Assembly: GCA_900552145.1 (NCBI GenBank)
Contig: URYW01000094.1
Coordinates: forward strand, 1-6,403
DNA length: 6,403 nt
Reading direction: 5' to 3'
From: an uncultured Collinsella sp.
GTDB taxonomy: Bacteria > Actinomycetota > Coriobacteriia > Coriobacteriales > Coriobacteriaceae
In this document: positions 5,502 through 6,403 of the stretch, in pieces
Layout of the letters: the number at the start of each line of letters is the position of its first letter
Position numbering within the stretch: position 1 is the stretch's first letter
Notes under the pieces: generated by a model
The model's input: only the letters and a program-made list of their open reading frames with translations
Database searches by the model: none
What the model was told of the DNA's origin: nothing
Translations under genes and position numbers: made by a program

Positions 5502-6403
5502 ATGGACTACCGCAAATCAGCGCAAGAGGTGCTCGACAACATCGGTGGCGCCGGCAACGTTGTTTCGGCCGCACACTGCGCCACGCGTCTGCGCCTGGTG
5601 ATTGCCGATAACGCCAAGGTCGACAAGGATGCCCTCGAGAATATCGACGGCGCCAAGGGCGTCTTTGAGGCCCAGGGCCAGCTCCAGATTATTTTTGGCA
5701 CCGGCACCGTCAACAAGGTCTACGAAGAGTTCATCGCGCTCAGCGGCGTCGAGGCTGCCACCAAGGCCGAGGTCAAGGAGGCCGCGGCACAGCAGCAGAA
5801 CATCTTTATGCGTGCCATTAAGGTGCTCGGCGACGTCTTTGTTCCCATCATCCCCGCCATCGTGGCTTCGGGTCTGCTGCTGGGCATTATGAGCGCCCTC
5901 AACTTTATGGCCTCCAACGGCTTTGTCGCGCTCGACACCAATAACTTTATTTACAAGATTGCCGACCTGGTCTCGGGCACGTCCTTTGGCATTCTGCAGA
6001 TTCTGATCGGCTACTCCGCGGCTAAGGCCTTTGGCGCCAACCCGTATCTGGGCGCTGTCGTCGGCGGTGCGTTCATCAACTCCTCGCTGCAGAGCGCCTA
6101 CACGGTTGCCTCCGAGGGCGTGCAGACTATGGTCACCGTCATTCCCGGCGTGTACAGCTTTGAGTGGGTCGGCTATCAGGGCCACGTGATCCCCATCGTT
6201 ATCGCCTGCGCCATTCTGGCCTTCCTCGAGAAGCGCCTGCACAAGATCGTTCCCGAGATGTTCGACCTCTTTGTGACCCCGCTCGTCTCGGTGTTCGTGA
6301 CCGTGCTCGTGACGCTCGTTGCCGTCGGCCCCATCTTTGTCTGGGCCGAGAACGCCGTCCTCGGTCTGATACAGGCCCTGCTCACACTGCCCATCGGCAT
6401 CGG
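5502..6403 (+). CDS. scrA: Sucrose-type PTS transporter subunit EIIBC, 5' part (cut by window end)
   Basis: The first 300 codons of a membrane permease that imports and phosphorylates a disaccharide, probably sucrose, using phosphate from HPr and an EIIA. The EIIB domain (about 1-80) carries the phosphorylation motif HCATRLR with Cys26, followed by IDGAKGVFEAQGQLQIIFGTGTVNKVYEEF (48-77), typical of the glucose/sucrose superfamily. An Ala/Glu/Gln-rich linker (about 83-99) leads into EIIC from about 100, with VLGDVFVPIIPAIVASGLLLG (108-128) and several membrane segments until the window ends. Full-length EIIBC proteins are about 450-480 residues, some with a fused EIIA (about 620-650), so the end and any EIIA lie outside. 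The ATG is preceded by GGAGG (5486-5490) and AAAGGGAAG. Trehalose (TreB) or other beta-glucoside specificity is the main alternative; the EIIB sequence and ScrR-like regulator favour sucrose. Two operator copies upstream point to repression in the absence of sugar. Confidence 0.82.
   Translation, partial: MDYRKSAQEVLDNIGGAGNVVSAAHCATRLRLVIADNAKVDKDALENIDGAKGVFEAQGQLQIIFGTGTVNKVYEEFIALSGVEAATKAEVKEAAAQQQNIFMRAIKVLGDVFVPIIPAIVASGLLLGIMSALNFMASNGFVALDTNNFIYKIADLVSGTSFGILQILIGYSAAKAFGANPYLGAVVGGAFINSSLQSAYTVASEGVQTMVTVIPGVYSFEWVGYQGHVIPIVIACAILAFLEKRLHKIVPEMFDLFVTPLVSVFVTVLVTLVAVGPIFVWAENAVLGLIQALLTLPIGI

Overview
The window reads as a GC-rich, gene-dense actinobacterial chromosome. The protein sequences and gene style (overlapping plus-strand genes, Shine-Dalgarno starts, a PTS sugar island with a LacI-type regulator) fit Coriobacteriia, and Collinsella in particular. 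That placement rests on recalled family resemblance, not on a search. All credible genes are on the plus strand. The long minus-strand reading frames are GC-driven shadows.

Region 1 (about 1-4097) is the distal part of an operon. It starts inside the C-terminal half of a PelG-like polyprotein-membrane transporter for an exopolysaccharide. This runs with an 11-base overlap into a CotH-type atypical kinase lipoprotein, which overlaps by 14 bases a VTC-domain (polyphosphate polymerase-like) protein. Three bases after that comes a DUF4956 membrane protein. CotH, VTC and DUF4956 proteins are a recurrent gene trio of unclear joint function. Here the trio is physically coupled to a Pel-type exopolysaccharide transporter, which suggests a surface polymer that is made, exported and possibly phosphorylated or otherwise modified. 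The DUF4956 gene is interrupted by a single in-frame TAA after codon 44, directly after its first membrane segment. The reading frame continues intact on the other side, so it is a recent nonsense allele, a sequencing error, or a gene split into two translated pieces.

Region 2 (4098-4336) is intergenic. It holds a perfect 10-bp-stem hairpin without a T tract (4104-4127), then a roughly 100-base imperfect palindrome (4142-4241) with a perfect central hairpin, flanked by 7-base direct repeats. It looks like an extragenic repeat element. Next comes the promoter region of the regulator gene, with a cre/LacI-type operator placed where transcription would start.

Region 3 (4337-6403) is a sugar-uptake locus. 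It has a LacI/ScrR-like repressor, a 184-base gap with two identical 15-base operator copies, and the 5' 300 codons of a sucrose-type PTS EIIBC permease cut by the window end. The repressor operator and the two permease operators share the TGAAAnCGATTnCA pattern. A simple model is that the repressor controls both itself and the permease, with sucrose or a related glucoside as the likely inducing sugar.
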